Part shown: piece after piece, positions 1 through 7,807 of the stretch
How the letters are laid out: each line of letters opens with the position of its first letter
Numbering within the stretch: the first letter of the stretch is position 1
NCBI RefSeq assembly: GCF_029688735.1
Contig: NZ_JARULD010000001.1
Location: 248,001-312,000 of the forward strand
Source: Qipengyuania flavescens
Lineage (GTDB): Bacteria; Pseudomonadota; Alphaproteobacteria; Sphingomonadales; Sphingomonadaceae
DNA length: 64,000 nucleotides
Direction of reading: 5' to 3'
Notes under the pieces: model-generated
Databases searched by the model: none
What the model was told of the DNA's origin: nothing
The model's input: the letters and a program-made list of their open reading frames with translations, nothing else
Program-made: the position numbers and the translations under genes

Positions 1-933
1 ACCTATCTCGAGAAGAAAGCGAAGCGCCTCGAGCAGGAAAGCCGCGAGGAAAGCGGGCGGCAGAAGTCGCTCAGCCGCGAGCTCGAATGGATCCGGCAGA
101 CGCCGTCCGCGCGCCAGACCAAGTCCAAGGCACGTATCCGCAAGTTCGAGGAACTCCAGGAAAGCCAGAAGGACCGCAAGCCGGGCAAGGCGCAGATCGT
201 CATCCAGGTGCCCGAACGGCTCGGCGGCAAGGTGATCGAGGCCAAGGGCCTGACCAAGTCGTACGGCGACAAGCTGCTCTTCGAAAACCTCGATTTCATG
301 CTGCCCCCGGGCGGCATCGTCGGCGTGATCGGGCCGAACGGCGCGGGCAAATCCACCCTGTTCAAGATCATCACCGGGCAGGAAGAGCCCGACAGCGGCA
401 GCATAGAGATCGGCAGCACCGTCCACCTCGGCTATGTCGACCAGAGCCGCGACGACCTGAACCCGAAGAACAACGTGTGGGAGGAAATCTCCGACGGCCT
501 CGACTACATGAAGGTCAACGGCCACGACACCTCCACGCGCGCTTACGTGGGCGCGTTCAATTTCAAGGGCGCGGACCAGCAGAAGAACGTCGGCAAGCTT
601 TCGGGCGGCGAACGCAACCGCGTGCACATGGCCAAGATGCTCAAGGAAGGCGGCAACGTGCTGCTGCTGGACGAGCCGACCAACGACCTCGACGTGGAAA
701 CGCTGGGCGCGCTGGAAGAGGCGATTGAGAACTTCGCCGGCTGCGCCGTGGTCATCTCGCACGACCGCTTCTTCCTCGACCGGCTTGCAACGCACATCCT
801 CGCCTTCGAAGGCAACAGCCATGTGGAGTGGTTCGAGGGCAATTTCGAGGCTTACGAAGAGGACAAGCGGCGCAGGCTGGGCGATGCAGCGGATCGGCCG
901 ACACGGCTGGCGTACAAGAAGCTGACGCGATAA
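1..933 (+). CDS. ettA: EttA-type ABC-F translation factor, 3' part
   Basis: C-terminal 310 codons of an ABC-F ATPase; the 5' end lies outside the window. The reading frame is open from base 1 and starts with a charged, Lys/Arg/Glu-rich helical linker (about residues 1-75 of the fragment), as in the inter-domain arm of ABC-F proteins. The second ATPase domain follows, with Walker A GPNGAGKST, the signature LSGGERNRVH, Walker B VLLLDEPTNDLD and the switch histidine in ISHDRFFLDR. The YEEDKRRRLG tail is typical of EttA, the energy-dependent translational throttle that binds the ribosomal E site. It acts in the cytosol on 70S ribosomes and has no membrane segments. The paralogue identity (EttA rather than Uup) rests on the linker and tail and is fairly secure. 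Confidence 0.93.
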   Translation, partial: TYLEKKAKRLEQESREESGRQKSLSRELEWIRQTPSARQTKSKARIRKFEELQESQKDRKPGKAQIVIQVPERLGGKVIEAKGLTKSYGDKLLFENLDFMLPPGGIVGVIGPNGAGKSTLFKIITGQEEPDSGSIEIGSTVHLGYVDQSRDDLNPKNNVWEEISDGLDYMKVNGHDTSTRAYVGAFNFKGADQQKNVGKLSGGERNRVHMAKMLKEGGNVLLLDEPTNDLDVETLGALEEAIENFAGCAVVISHDRFFLDRLATHILAFEGNSHVEWFEGNFEAYEEDKRRRLGDAADRPTRLAYKKLTR

Positions 934-943
934 CCGGCCTGTG

Positions 944-976
944 CGGGTCGTTAGCAGACTGGCAGCTAACGACCCG
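944..976. repeat. Perfect 12-bp inverted repeat after ettA
   Basis: CGGGTCGTTAGC (944-955) and GCTAACGACCCG (965-976) are exact reverse complements around a 9-nt loop. It starts 11 nt after the ettA stop. There is no U-tract on either strand, so it is not a textbook intrinsic terminator, but it could end or stabilise the ettA transcript, or be a dispersed intergenic palindrome. Confidence 0.6.
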
Positions 977-989
977 ATTGCGGACATCG

Positions 990-1313
990 TCATTTGGTTT
1001 TCCTTAAGCGTGCTTTGTGGGACTTCCATTCCGGTACATTAATGCACCTTACCAAATGCCGCTCGAACTCACCGATCTCGATGGCTCTTGTGCTTATCGA
1101 CGAGCTGCCATTTCGCAGTGCACGTTTGGCGCGGTCGTGGAGAGCAGTGTGAAAACACCATGCAGATAGCTGGAGCCATTCATCCCTTCCCGACGTGGCA
1201 TCTACCGCCTTATAGTGCTCCCAAAGCGACCAGATCACACCATCGCGCACAGTGAGGGCGATCTGAAATGGCCACAAAGGCCTGACTTTCGCGAATAGCA
1301 TTCGGGCATCCAT
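990..1313 (-). CDS. Hypothetical protein, 107 aa
   Basis: I do not recognise this protein. It is a soluble, mixed-composition sequence with several Trp residues (LWPF, SLWEHY, EWLQLSAW) and a basic C-terminus, with no signal peptide or membrane segment. Codon use and base composition are visibly less GC-rich than in neighbouring genes. No convincing ribosome-binding site precedes the start codon, and an overlapping ORF upstream in another frame (about 1235-1498) looks spurious. It sits alone in a gene-poor stretch next to a strong hairpin, which suggests recent acquisition or a decaying gene. Whether it is expressed is uncertain. Confidence 0.4.
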   Translation of the reverse strand: MDARMLFAKVRPLWPFQIALTVRDGVIWSLWEHYKAVDATSGRDEWLQLSAWCFHTALHDRAKRALRNGSSSISTRAIEIGEFERHLVRCINVPEWKSHKARLRKTK

Positions 1314-1881
1314 CTTGTTGCGTTACCAAACGGTCCTGCCTCGGCAACCGCTATGACCGCTTTCCACCCACACGCAGACATTGGGAAGAATCGGTCGTCT
1401 ACCTGAGAGCGGACATTAGGTTTGCGCTTCGGCATAACAGGCCACTTTCGCCTTCGGCCCGCGTTAGTTGATCCTCGCAAACCAAACGTGGTCTCCACTC
1501 GTCCATCCTCTTTAATCAGGGCGCCGCTTTCCTACCTGGCGGCTCGCTGATACCGAGGTAATCCTCTTTGGCAGACGAGGTCTGTATTCGTGACACCAAT
1601 GCTCGCCCCCCCCCCGGGGGGGGGAGATCGAAGTTTGGCACGCTGCGAATTGAACTATTCTATTGTTTACGAACGATTTTTTGGGCGATCGCAATTTGCG
1701 ACAGGGTGTCGCCTTTGTCGCCTCTGTGTCGCTTTCGCCCCGCTCTCCGAACTCGCTCCGCCGCTGCGTTTGACTCACCCCACCCCGGTTTGACACAATA
1801 GCGCGCAACGTGCCCGACACGCGGGCGCATTCCCGGTGGCGCATTTCCTCGCGCCGCGAACACGAAATTCAAAGGAATACC
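1314..1881. other. Gene-poor spacer, lower GC
   Basis: About 570 bases without a supportable gene. Short ORFs occur on both strands but overlap one another, lack ribosome-binding sites and show no protein-like composition. The stretch holds the C10G9 tract and, at its right end, the leader of the FKBP gene. It is less GC-rich than the surroundings. Confidence 0.6.
1606..1624. repeat. C10G9 homopolymer palindrome
   Basis: Ten C residues run straight into nine G residues. The tract is self-complementary and each half could also form i-motif or G-quadruplex structures. Such runs are prone to slippage in replication and to miscalls in sequencing, so the exact length is uncertain. It lies about 260 bases upstream of the FKBP start, outside any supported gene. 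Confidence 0.85.
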
Positions 1882-2319
1882 ATGACGACACCCAGCAACG
1901 GTGACACCGTGACCATCGACTACGTCCTCAAGCGCGGCGACGGGCAGGAAATCGGCAATACGTCCGAAGTCGGCCCGCAGACCGTCCAGCTTGGCGCTGG
2001 CCAGATCTTCCCGGCGATCGAAGAAGCGCTGACCGGCATGGAAGTCGGCGACAGCCAGACCGTCTCCATCGACAGCGACAACGCCTTCGGCCCGCGCCGC
2101 GAGGAACTGGTGATCGACATCCCGCGCGCCAACCTGCCTGCAGAGCCCGCTCCGCAGCCCGGCATGGCCATGCAGGCGCAGACGCCCGAAGGCCAGCCGA
2201 TGACGCTCTACATCCTCGAAGTGGGCGACGAGCAGGTGAAGGCCGATGGCAACCACCCGCTCGCCGGCGAGGACGTGACCTTCGACCTCACCCTGCGCGA
2301 CATAAAGCAGGCCGCCTGA
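1882..2319 (+). CDS. FKBP-type peptidyl-prolyl isomerase, SlyD-like
   Basis: A 145-aa cytosolic peptidyl-prolyl cis-trans isomerase that catalyses proline isomerisation in folding clients. The N-terminus (GDTVTIDYVLKRGDGQEI) is the first FKBP strand pair. GAGQIFPAIEEALTGMEVGD is the FKBP core, followed by the insert-in-flap chaperone domain that starts near DNAFGPRREE, as in SlyD. The His-rich metal-binding tail of E. coli SlyD is absent. AAAGGA at 1871-1876 places the start at 1882 rather than at an in-frame codon 72 bases upstream. It has its own terminator and is monocistronic. Confidence 0.92.
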   Translation: MTTPSNGDTVTIDYVLKRGDGQEIGNTSEVGPQTVQLGAGQIFPAIEEALTGMEVGDSQTVSIDSDNAFGPRREELVIDIPRANLPAEPAPQPGMAMQAQTPEGQPMTLYILEVGDEQVKADGNHPLAGEDVTFDLTLRDIKQAA

Positions 2320-2350
2320 CTCTTCCGTCAGAGTTGGACGCAACGAAAAA

Positions 2351-2384
2351 GGGGCGAGCCGCGAGGCCCGCCCCTCTTGTTTTG
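2351..2384. terminator. Bidirectional intrinsic terminator
   Basis: GGGGCGAGCC (2351-2360), loop GCGA, GGCCCGCCCC (2365-2374): a 10-bp stem with one mismatch. A T-rich run follows on the plus strand and an A-run precedes it, so it can serve both the FKBP gene and the convergent OmpA gene. Confidence 0.85.
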
Positions 2385-2400
2385 TTCGATGGTCCGAGGC

Positions 2401-3288
2401 TCAGCCTTCCTCGGTCGCCTTGCTGACGAGGATGTTGACCGACACGCGGCGGTTCTGGCGACGGCCCTCGGCAGTCGAATTGTCCGCTGCCGGATCGGCT
2501 TCGGCGAAACCGGTCGGGGTCAGCATGCGCCAGGGCTTCCAGCCGCATTCCTGCTGGAGGATGTTGACCACGCGCGCCGCGCGCCGCTCGCTCAGCGTCT
2601 GGTTGTAATCCTGATCGCCGACCGAATCCGTGTAACCGACGACCAGCAGCAGCGCATTGCTCATGCTGTCGGCCTGGCTGGCAGCCTGGCACAGCTGCGC
2701 ACGGTCGCCCTGCCCCACGGCCCACTTGCCGGTGTCGAAATAGACGTTGGTGACGCCCTTCACATTGTAGTTGTCGATATTGCCCATGCGCCCGCGCAGC
2801 GCCTCGGCGGCGGCGGTGTTGGTGTCGATATCGGCGCGCTGTTCGGCAAAGCGCTGCGAGGTGCCGGCCTGGATCATCTGCGCGGTCTCGAGATCGTCGT
2901 TCTTCAACTTGATCTCGCTGGCGAGCAGCATCTCGCCAGCCTGCATGGTTTCGACCTCGACCGGAATGCCGTTCAGCAGGTCCTGCGCGGTGAGCGAGGT
3001 ACGGCCAAGGCCGAGAAAGCCACCGGTTCCGCGGATCTCGGTGTCGGGTTCAACGGTGATGACGGAATTCGTGCCATCGGCGCTGGTGACCTGGATCTGG
3101 TCGCCGCGGCGGGCGGTGATCACGCCGTCGATATCCGGCCCTTCGACCGGCGTCGCGCCATAGACCGTGGTGAGGACTTCACCGTCCTGCGCAGGCTCGA
3201 TCTCCTGCGCCGAAAGCGTGCCGGCTGCAGGCAGCGTCACTAACGCGACGAGGGCAAGGCGCGAGGCCGTGCTGGTTCGAATTGTCAT
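2401..3288 (-). CDS. OmpA-domain envelope protein
   Basis: 295 aa, secreted: an N-terminal signal peptide (hydrophobic core ALVALVTLPAAGTLS, cleavage near LSA|QE), then a region rich in short beta segments (about 45-130), an Ala/Glu helical linker, and a C-terminal OmpA-like peptidoglycan-binding domain (about 180-290). The domain is marked by NVYFDTGKW, VVGYTDSVGDQDYNQTLSERRA and the closing RRQNRRVSVNI. Two Cys residues (QLCQAAS and QECGW) could form a disulfide. The family anchors the outer membrane to peptidoglycan. There is no clear eight-stranded barrel, so it may be periplasmic. AAGGAG 8 nt upstream supports the start. Confidence 0.9.
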   Translation of the reverse strand: MTIRTSTASRLALVALVTLPAAGTLSAQEIEPAQDGEVLTTVYGATPVEGPDIDGVITARRGDQIQVTSADGTNSVITVEPDTEIRGTGGFLGLGRTSLTAQDLLNGIPVEVETMQAGEMLLASEIKLKNDDLETAQMIQAGTSQRFAEQRADIDTNTAAAEALRGRMGNIDNYNVKGVTNVYFDTGKWAVGQGDRAQLCQAASQADSMSNALLLVVGYTDSVGDQDYNQTLSERRAARVVNILQQECGWKPWRMLTPTGFAEADPAADNSTAEGRRQNRRVSVNILVSKATEEG

Positions 3289-3556
3289 ATTTGTACTCCT
3301 TCATGTGCGACCGCGTGCCTCGCCAAATGCGACCGTTTGGTTCGCCTCCCCCTGTGAGACTTGGCCCGCTGTCCCGACCCCCGATGTTTCTTGTCGACAG
3401 ACGATATGCAGTCCCCGCGGGGGTGATCGCCTGCGCCCGCAATCGGCTTGCCACATTTCTGCCACATGAACCATTGGCTATGGTGGTTGGTCGGAGGGGG
3501 TGGCTTGGGCGCAAACTGCGGCGAAGCGTTGTTCAAGCGCCGGCCGCACGCCTCGC

Positions 3557-4126
3557 TCAAGGCGAAATCCAGCGCCCTTCGTCACCGATGAACAGCGCGC
3601 GGCGATGGCCGGTATGGGCGAGGCTGAACCAGTCCGCCTCCTCGATCTGGACCAGCAATAGGGCGAAGTTCTCGCGCGCGGAGTTCACCTGATCGTCCGT
3701 CGGCTCGACGCCTTCGAACTCCGGGGGCAGGCCGCTGGTCGGTTGATCGTACTGCTCGCCAGGTCCACTCCCGAGGTAGCAACGCCGGGCAAAGTTGTCG
3801 CTCTGCGACCATGCGCTGTCGACCGCTTGGCCGGTCGTGACGATCCGTCCGCTCCCCCGCAGACGTAGCTGCAATTTCGCCTGCTTATCATACGCAAGGA
3901 CGCCAATGCGTGGATCGCTTTCGATCACGGCGACCTTGGGAGAGCGAGCATCGGTGTGAAATCGCAGCGTCCAGCTCTCGGGATTGAAGCCGCGCAGTAC
4001 CATCACCCGTGCATCGGCATCGGCGGTAGCGACGACCGGCGTGTGCATCGGCGACCTGCGATTGGTGGCGCCCTCTGCCAGGCGCTGCGAGATATCGTTG
4101 CGGATCGCGTCTAAGGTTGAAAGCAT
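3557..4126 (-). CDS. Pyridoxamine 5'-phosphate oxidase family protein
   Basis: 189 aa. The fold is that of flavin-binding split-barrel proteins: SPMHTPVVATADADARVMVLRGF is the first strand pair, and LRFHTDARSPKV matches the FMN-phosphate contact region of PNPOx-like proteins (a general pattern in the family). The conserved C-terminal GRWISP corresponds to the W-x-x-x-P end of this group. The likely start is MLSTLDAIRN rather than the codon 36 bases upstream. The substrate is not evident; the enzyme could oxidise PNP/PMP or belong to the larger group of pyridoxamine oxidase-like flavoproteins of unknown role. It is convergent with nothing and stands alone. Confidence 0.8.
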   Translation of the reverse strand: MLSTLDAIRNDISQRLAEGATNRRSPMHTPVVATADADARVMVLRGFNPESWTLRFHTDARSPKVAVIESDPRIGVLAYDKQAKLQLRLRGSGRIVTTGQAVDSAWSQSDNFARRCYLGSGPGEQYDQPTSGLPPEFEGVEPTDDQVNSARENFALLLVQIEEADWFSLAHTGHRRALFIGDEGRWISP

Positions 4127-4310
4127 CACCGCAAGCTTGCACCGCCACACCCTACCTGCCAAGCTCGATCTCGTTCAGATTAATAAGGCCAAACATTAAC
4201 GGCAGGTCGACAGACCGGTTCAGATTGGGGTCAGCCCGAACTGGTACAAACAGCGACAGTGAAACGAGCCGCAGGTGGTGGAGCGGCTGGTATAGCGGAA
4301 GGAACGCTCC

Positions 4311-5171
4311 ATGACACTTACCAGATTGATGAAAGGAAGCGCACTCAGCGCCCTCGCCGCAGCGATGGCAATGACTGCCCTGCCGGCGGACGCGCAAGCC
4401 CAGGAATGGCGTGAGCGTGCGAATGAAATCAAGCAGCAGCGCCAGCAGAGTCGGCAGGATCGCCGGGGCGATCGCCGCGAAGCGCGCCAGGAGCGCCGCG
4501 GCGATCGCGTCGAGGCTCGCCAGGAGCGCCGTGGCGATCGTAGGGAGGCTCGGCAAGAGCGTCGCGAGAGCCGACGCGACGCACGGTCTGAAAGGCGCGG
4601 AGACATCAACGACCGAGTCCAGCGGCGCGTCGAGCGTCGAGTGGCCGAGGATCGGCGCGAGCGCCGCGCAGATCGACGTGTCGAGCGCCGGGAAGACCGG
4701 TACGAGCGCAATCGGACGTATCGCGCCGACCGCAACACGACCTACCGCGACCAGCGCCGCTATGACGGTCGCAACGCCTATCGCGACGGCTATCGGGATG
4801 GACGCCGCTACGATCGCCGGGCGCGCTATTACGATGGCCGCCGTTGGCACGACTACGATCGCTGGGACCACCGCCGCTGGCGCGATAACGATCGCTACAA
4901 CTGGAACCGCTATCGCTACAACAATCGCAGCCTCTACCGGCTGGGCCGCTACTATGCGCCTTATCGCGATTACAGCTATCGCCGCCTGAACATCGGCTTC
5001 CGCCTCGGCAGCCTGTTCTTCGGCAGCCGCTACTGGATCAACGATCCGTGGCAGTATCGCCTGCCGGAAGTCTACGGTCCCTATCGCTGGGTCCGGTATT
5101 ACGACGACGTCCTGCTGGTCGATATCTACAGCGGCGAAGTGGTCGACGTGATCCACGACTTCTTCTGGTAA
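4311..5171 (+). CDS. Arg-rich RcnB-like periplasmic protein
   Basis: 286 aa. A signal peptide (ALSALAAAMAMTALPADAQA, cleavage near AQA|QEW) is followed by a very basic Arg/Glu/Asp segment (about 32-130) built partly of 11-residue repeats of the type GDRxEARQERR. A Tyr/Arg/Asp-rich stretch comes next, and then a C-terminal RcnB-like domain (about 200-286) with SLYRLGRYYAP, FFGSRYWINDPW and VDVIHDFFW. RcnB of E. coli is a periplasmic factor in nickel/cobalt homeostasis, but this fused form is common in sphingomonads and its function is unknown. GGAAGGA precedes the start. A strong terminator follows. Confidence 0.8.
   Translation: MTLTRLMKGSALSALAAAMAMTALPADAQAQEWRERANEIKQQRQQSRQDRRGDRREARQERRGDRVEARQERRGDRREARQERRESRRDARSERRGDINDRVQRRVERRVAEDRRERRADRRVERREDRYERNRTYRADRNTTYRDQRRYDGRNAYRDGYRDGRRYDRRARYYDGRRWHDYDRWDHRRWRDNDRYNWNRYRYNNRSLYRLGRYYAPYRDYSYRRLNIGFRLGSLFFGSRYWINDPWQYRLPEVYGPYRWVRYYDDVLLVDIYSGEVVDVIHDFFW
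4467..4565 (+). repeat. Three tandem 33-bp coding repeats
   Basis: Units begin at 4467, 4500 and 4533 with GGCGATCG and each encodes an 11-residue GDRxEARQERR unit. The first two are nearly identical in DNA; the third has diverged at synonymous positions. A fourth, degenerate protein unit (ESRRDARSERR) follows. Confidence 0.85.
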
Positions 5172-5215
5172 GTCACCTTCGCCAGCCGGCTTGAGAGTGG
5201 TCCGGATGGCACAGC

Positions 5216-5247
5216 AGCCCCCGCCGAGCGATCGGCGGGGGCTTTTT
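5216..5247 (+). terminator. Intrinsic terminator of RcnB-like gene
   Basis: AGCCCCCGCCGA (5216-5227), loop GCGA, TCGGCGGGGGCT (5232-5243), then TTTT: a perfect 12-bp GC-rich stem with a U-tract. Confidence 0.93.
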
Positions 5248-5258
5248 CGTGCGTAGCC

Positions 5259-5816
5259 TTAGCCGGGCATTTTACCGAAAGGCAGCATGCGAAAGATGCC
5301 GCCATTCCTGTCGAAGAAGGTGTGCTTCAAGGCCCCGAGGATATGCAGCGCGATCAGGTAGATGAAGATCGACCCGCCAAGGGCGTGCAGATCGAAGATC
5401 GTCCCGCCGAGATCCTCGTTCGTGCCGATCGGCAGCGCGGGGATCGTGAACAGGCCGAAGAAATCGATTTCCCGCCCATTCAGCGAGTTCGCGATCCATC
5501 CGCCGATCGGCAGACCGATCAGCAGGACGTAGAAAATGACATGCACCGTGCGGGCCAGTGTCTTTTCCCAACCCGCCAGATCGGACGGGAGCGGCGGCAC
5601 CGGATGCGTCCAGCGCCAAAGCAAACGGCCGACCGAAAGCACGAGAATCGCGATGCCGAGCGCCTTGTGATCGGCGAAGATCGCCATGGCTTGCGCCCGG
5701 TCATCGGTATGGTGGGCGTTTTCGGCGAGACGCCAATTCCAGATGACGGCCACGGCGATGGTCCAGTGAAAGATCATCGCGCCGATCGAATAACGCCGTG
5801 CGGTGCTATCAGCCAT
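5259..5816 (-). CDS. Cytochrome b561 family protein
   Basis: 185-aa inner-membrane dihaem cytochrome b of the bacterial b561 (YodB) family, moving electrons between quinol and a partner, or acting on superoxide as in E. coli CybB (family knowledge). Four transmembrane helices are visible, with the expected haem-ligand histidines: IFHWTIAVAVIW in helix 1, ADHKALGI before helix 2, TVHVIFYVLL in helix 3 and ALHILGALKH in helix 4. A GGGAG box supports the start MADSTARRYS over a codon 54 bases upstream. It stands alone, divergent from the oxygenase gene at 5914. Confidence 0.9.
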   Translation of the reverse strand: MADSTARRYSIGAMIFHWTIAVAVIWNWRLAENAHHTDDRAQAMAIFADHKALGIAILVLSVGRLLWRWTHPVPPLPSDLAGWEKTLARTVHVIFYVLLIGLPIGGWIANSLNGREIDFFGLFTIPALPIGTNEDLGGTIFDLHALGGSIFIYLIALHILGALKHTFFDRNGGIFRMLPFGKMPG

Positions 5817-5913
5817 TTTGCTCTCCCGAAGATTGTCGCGGCAGCCTAGCGACCGATCGCCAAACGGCAAGCGCGGTACTTGAAGCGTCGGCTGTGCTTG
5901 CTAACACAAGCGC

Positions 5914-6582
5914 ATGAGCAAGACAGCCACCATTGCCGATCAGGGCGCGCTGAAACGCATCGGCGCACAAGTGCGCAAGCGCCTGGAGGCAGATCCCCAG
6001 GCCTACAGGGTACCGACCGACAAGGCCGAGATTTTCGCGATCGGCGATTTCTTCAGCGCTGAGGAATGCCAGCGGCTGATCGGCATGATCGACGCGGTCG
6101 CCCGACCGAGCGAGCTGCACGAGACTGCGTACGTCGCGAAGTTCCGCACCTCCTATTCGGGCAATTTCGATCCGCACGACCCGTTTGTGAAAATGATCTC
6201 GCGGCGGATCGACGATCTGCTAGGGATGTCGCCGGCCCAGGGCGAGCGTATCCAGGGGCAGCGCTACCTTCCGGGGCAGGAGTTCAAGCCACATAACGAC
6301 TGGTTCTACACCGACCAGGAATACTGGCAGATCGAGCGCAAGCGTGGCGGGCAGCGTTGCTGGACCGCCATGGCCTTTCTCAACACCGTTGAAGAAGGCG
6401 GCCACACCCATTTCGTGGAGGTCGGCGCATCGATCGAACCCAAGCCCGGCGTCCTGCTCGTCTGGAACAACGCCACGCCGGAGGGCGAGCCGAACGAAGG
6501 CACGCTGCACGCCGGAACCCCCGTCATCAAGGGTTCGAAATATGTGCTGACCAAATGGTATCGCGCCCGCAAGCACGATTGA
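5914..6582 (+). CDS. Prolyl 4-hydroxylase-like 2OG-Fe(II) oxygenase
   Basis: 222-aa cytosolic dioxygenase. The double-stranded beta-helix carries the iron triad His127-x-Asp129 (KPHNDWFY) and His199 (TLHAGTPV), and the 2-oxoglutarate-binding Lys209 in GSKYVLTKW. RCWTAMAFLNTVEEGGHTHF and KPGVLLVWNN are conserved P4H-alpha strands. Bacterial members hydroxylate proline in proteins such as EF-Tu, or act on free substrates; the target here cannot be read from the sequence. No obvious operon partner: the b561 gene is divergent and the LOV kinase is convergent. Confidence 0.9.
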   Translation: MSKTATIADQGALKRIGAQVRKRLEADPQAYRVPTDKAEIFAIGDFFSAEECQRLIGMIDAVARPSELHETAYVAKFRTSYSGNFDPHDPFVKMISRRIDDLLGMSPAQGERIQGQRYLPGQEFKPHNDWFYTDQEYWQIERKRGGQRCWTAMAFLNTVEEGGHTHFVEVGASIEPKPGVLLVWNNATPEGEPNEGTLHAGTPVIKGSKYVLTKWYRARKHD

Positions 6583-6593
6583 CACCTCACCGG

Positions 6594-7707
6594 CTAAATG
6601 AGCTCCTGCTCCGGAGCAGGCACCCGGATCGTCGTTCGCAGCCCCTGTGGATTGAACTGCGTATCGACATTTCCGCCCAAGCCACGGATCACACCTTCGA
6701 TCAAGCGAGTGCCCGACCCGCTTCCTCCGTTATCAGCGGCGCCGCGCGGTTCAGGCGATGTTTCGCCCAACTTTTCCACCCAATGCAGTTCCAGCATGTG
6801 GTCAGCGGCGACCTTCCACTCGACGGAAACCTTGCCGTCATGCAGACAGGGCGCCATATTTGATCGCATTGGTCGCAAGCTCATGCATCGTAAGACCGAA
6901 CGGCGTGACATATTCGCGCGGTAATTCGACCAGATCGCCGGACAACTCGATACGGTCCGAGTGGCTATCCCGGTAGGGGCGCATCACCGCTTCTGCCAAG
7001 GCCGGAAGGCTGGTCTTGTCCTGATGCAAACCTTCATCCGACAACGAAACGCGATGCGCACCCGCAAGTGCTTCGATACGTTCCTGAATGATCTCGGAAA
7101 GGTTGCTCACATCGGTTGCCGATCGGGCGGAAAGGCGCACGATGGCATTGAGTACGCCGAACAGATTGTCGGTCCGGTGCCGCAACTCCTTCGTCACCTG
7201 CTCGTTCTTGACGATCGTCTCGCGCGAACGGAGCAGTTCGGTGATGTCCCATCGCGAACCGAAGAAATACGCCAGTACGTCATTTTCGTCGTAGATCGGC
7301 CCGACGTGGACGGCGTTCCAGAACGGCGTTCCATCCTTGCGATAGTTGAGGATATCGACGACGCGATATTCTTCAGCCTCGATCGCATCGCGCAATTTGG
7401 ACACTGATTCCTCGGAGGTATCCTGGCCTTGCAGGAAGCGGCAGTTATGGCCGATCACGTCCTCCCGGTCGTAGCCGGTCAGATCGAGAAATGCCTGGTT
7501 CGCATATACGATCGGGCAATCGGCCTGACGGGGATCGGAAATGCATTGGGCCATCCGCGTCTGTTCAGTCGACTGGAAGAACAGTTGCTCGGGGCTCACG
7601 CGCAGATCGTCGATCGAACCGATCATGCCCTCTTCACGGGTATCGCCCACGGCTGTTTTGTCTTCCTGGCCGCTCGTGCTCTGGCTCTGGTCGTACGATT
7701 CCGCCAA
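6594..7707 (-). pseudogene. LOV-domain HWE-family histidine kinase, frameshifted
   Basis: The 5' part (7707-6838, 289 codons, TTG start with an AGGGG box) encodes a LOV photosensor with the flavin-adduct Cys89 in GHNCRFLQG and the LOV core NYRKDGTPFWN. The HWE/HisKA_2 dimerisation region follows with the phospho-acceptor His177 in KELRHRTDNL, and then the N box HELATNAIKYGALS, where the frame stops at TGA (6838-6840). The missing half of the ATPase domain continues in another frame from about 6839 to 6594: DGKVSVEW, the family W-x-E in LHWVE, the G box GSGTRLIEG, and a normal end. Restoring one net base shift gives a full-length kinase of about 370 aa. This is a real mutation, a sequencing error, or recoding. 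Intact relatives are blue-light-activated kinases in Erythrobacter. Confidence 0.85.
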
Positions 7708-7807
7708 ACCTTCTTCCCCTCGGCTGGCATCGCGGTCCTCTCACCGCGACACATGCCCGTTCAATGAGTTAGAGCGTGCGAGCGTTCCCAGACGATAGGC
7801 TCAGCCC

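Noticed and set aside
1235-1498. 87-codon minus-strand ORF overlapping the 107-aa hypothetical gene
   Set aside because: Overlaps the better candidate in another frame and looks like decayed intergenic sequence; no supporting start signal.
1568-1801. Short plus-strand ORFs across the C10G9 tract
   Set aside because: Their residues come from the homopolymer and adjacent low-complexity bases; no ribosome-binding site and overlapping alternatives on both strands.
4152-5156. A 334-codon minus-strand frame opposite the RcnB-like gene
   Set aside because: An Ala/Val/Ile-only sequence created by the antisense of Arg/Asp codons; it has no protein-like features and no ribosome-binding site.
6838-6845. 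RF2-style programmed +1 frameshift in the LOV kinase
   Set aside because: UGAC is present but the slippery CUU codon and the upstream Shine-Dalgarno-like stimulator are absent; kept only as a minor possibility in the findings.
6594-6911. 105-codon ORF as an independent gene
   Set aside because: It contains only the second half of the kinase ATPase domain; its first residues are the kinase N box read out of frame, so it is part of the broken LOV kinase.
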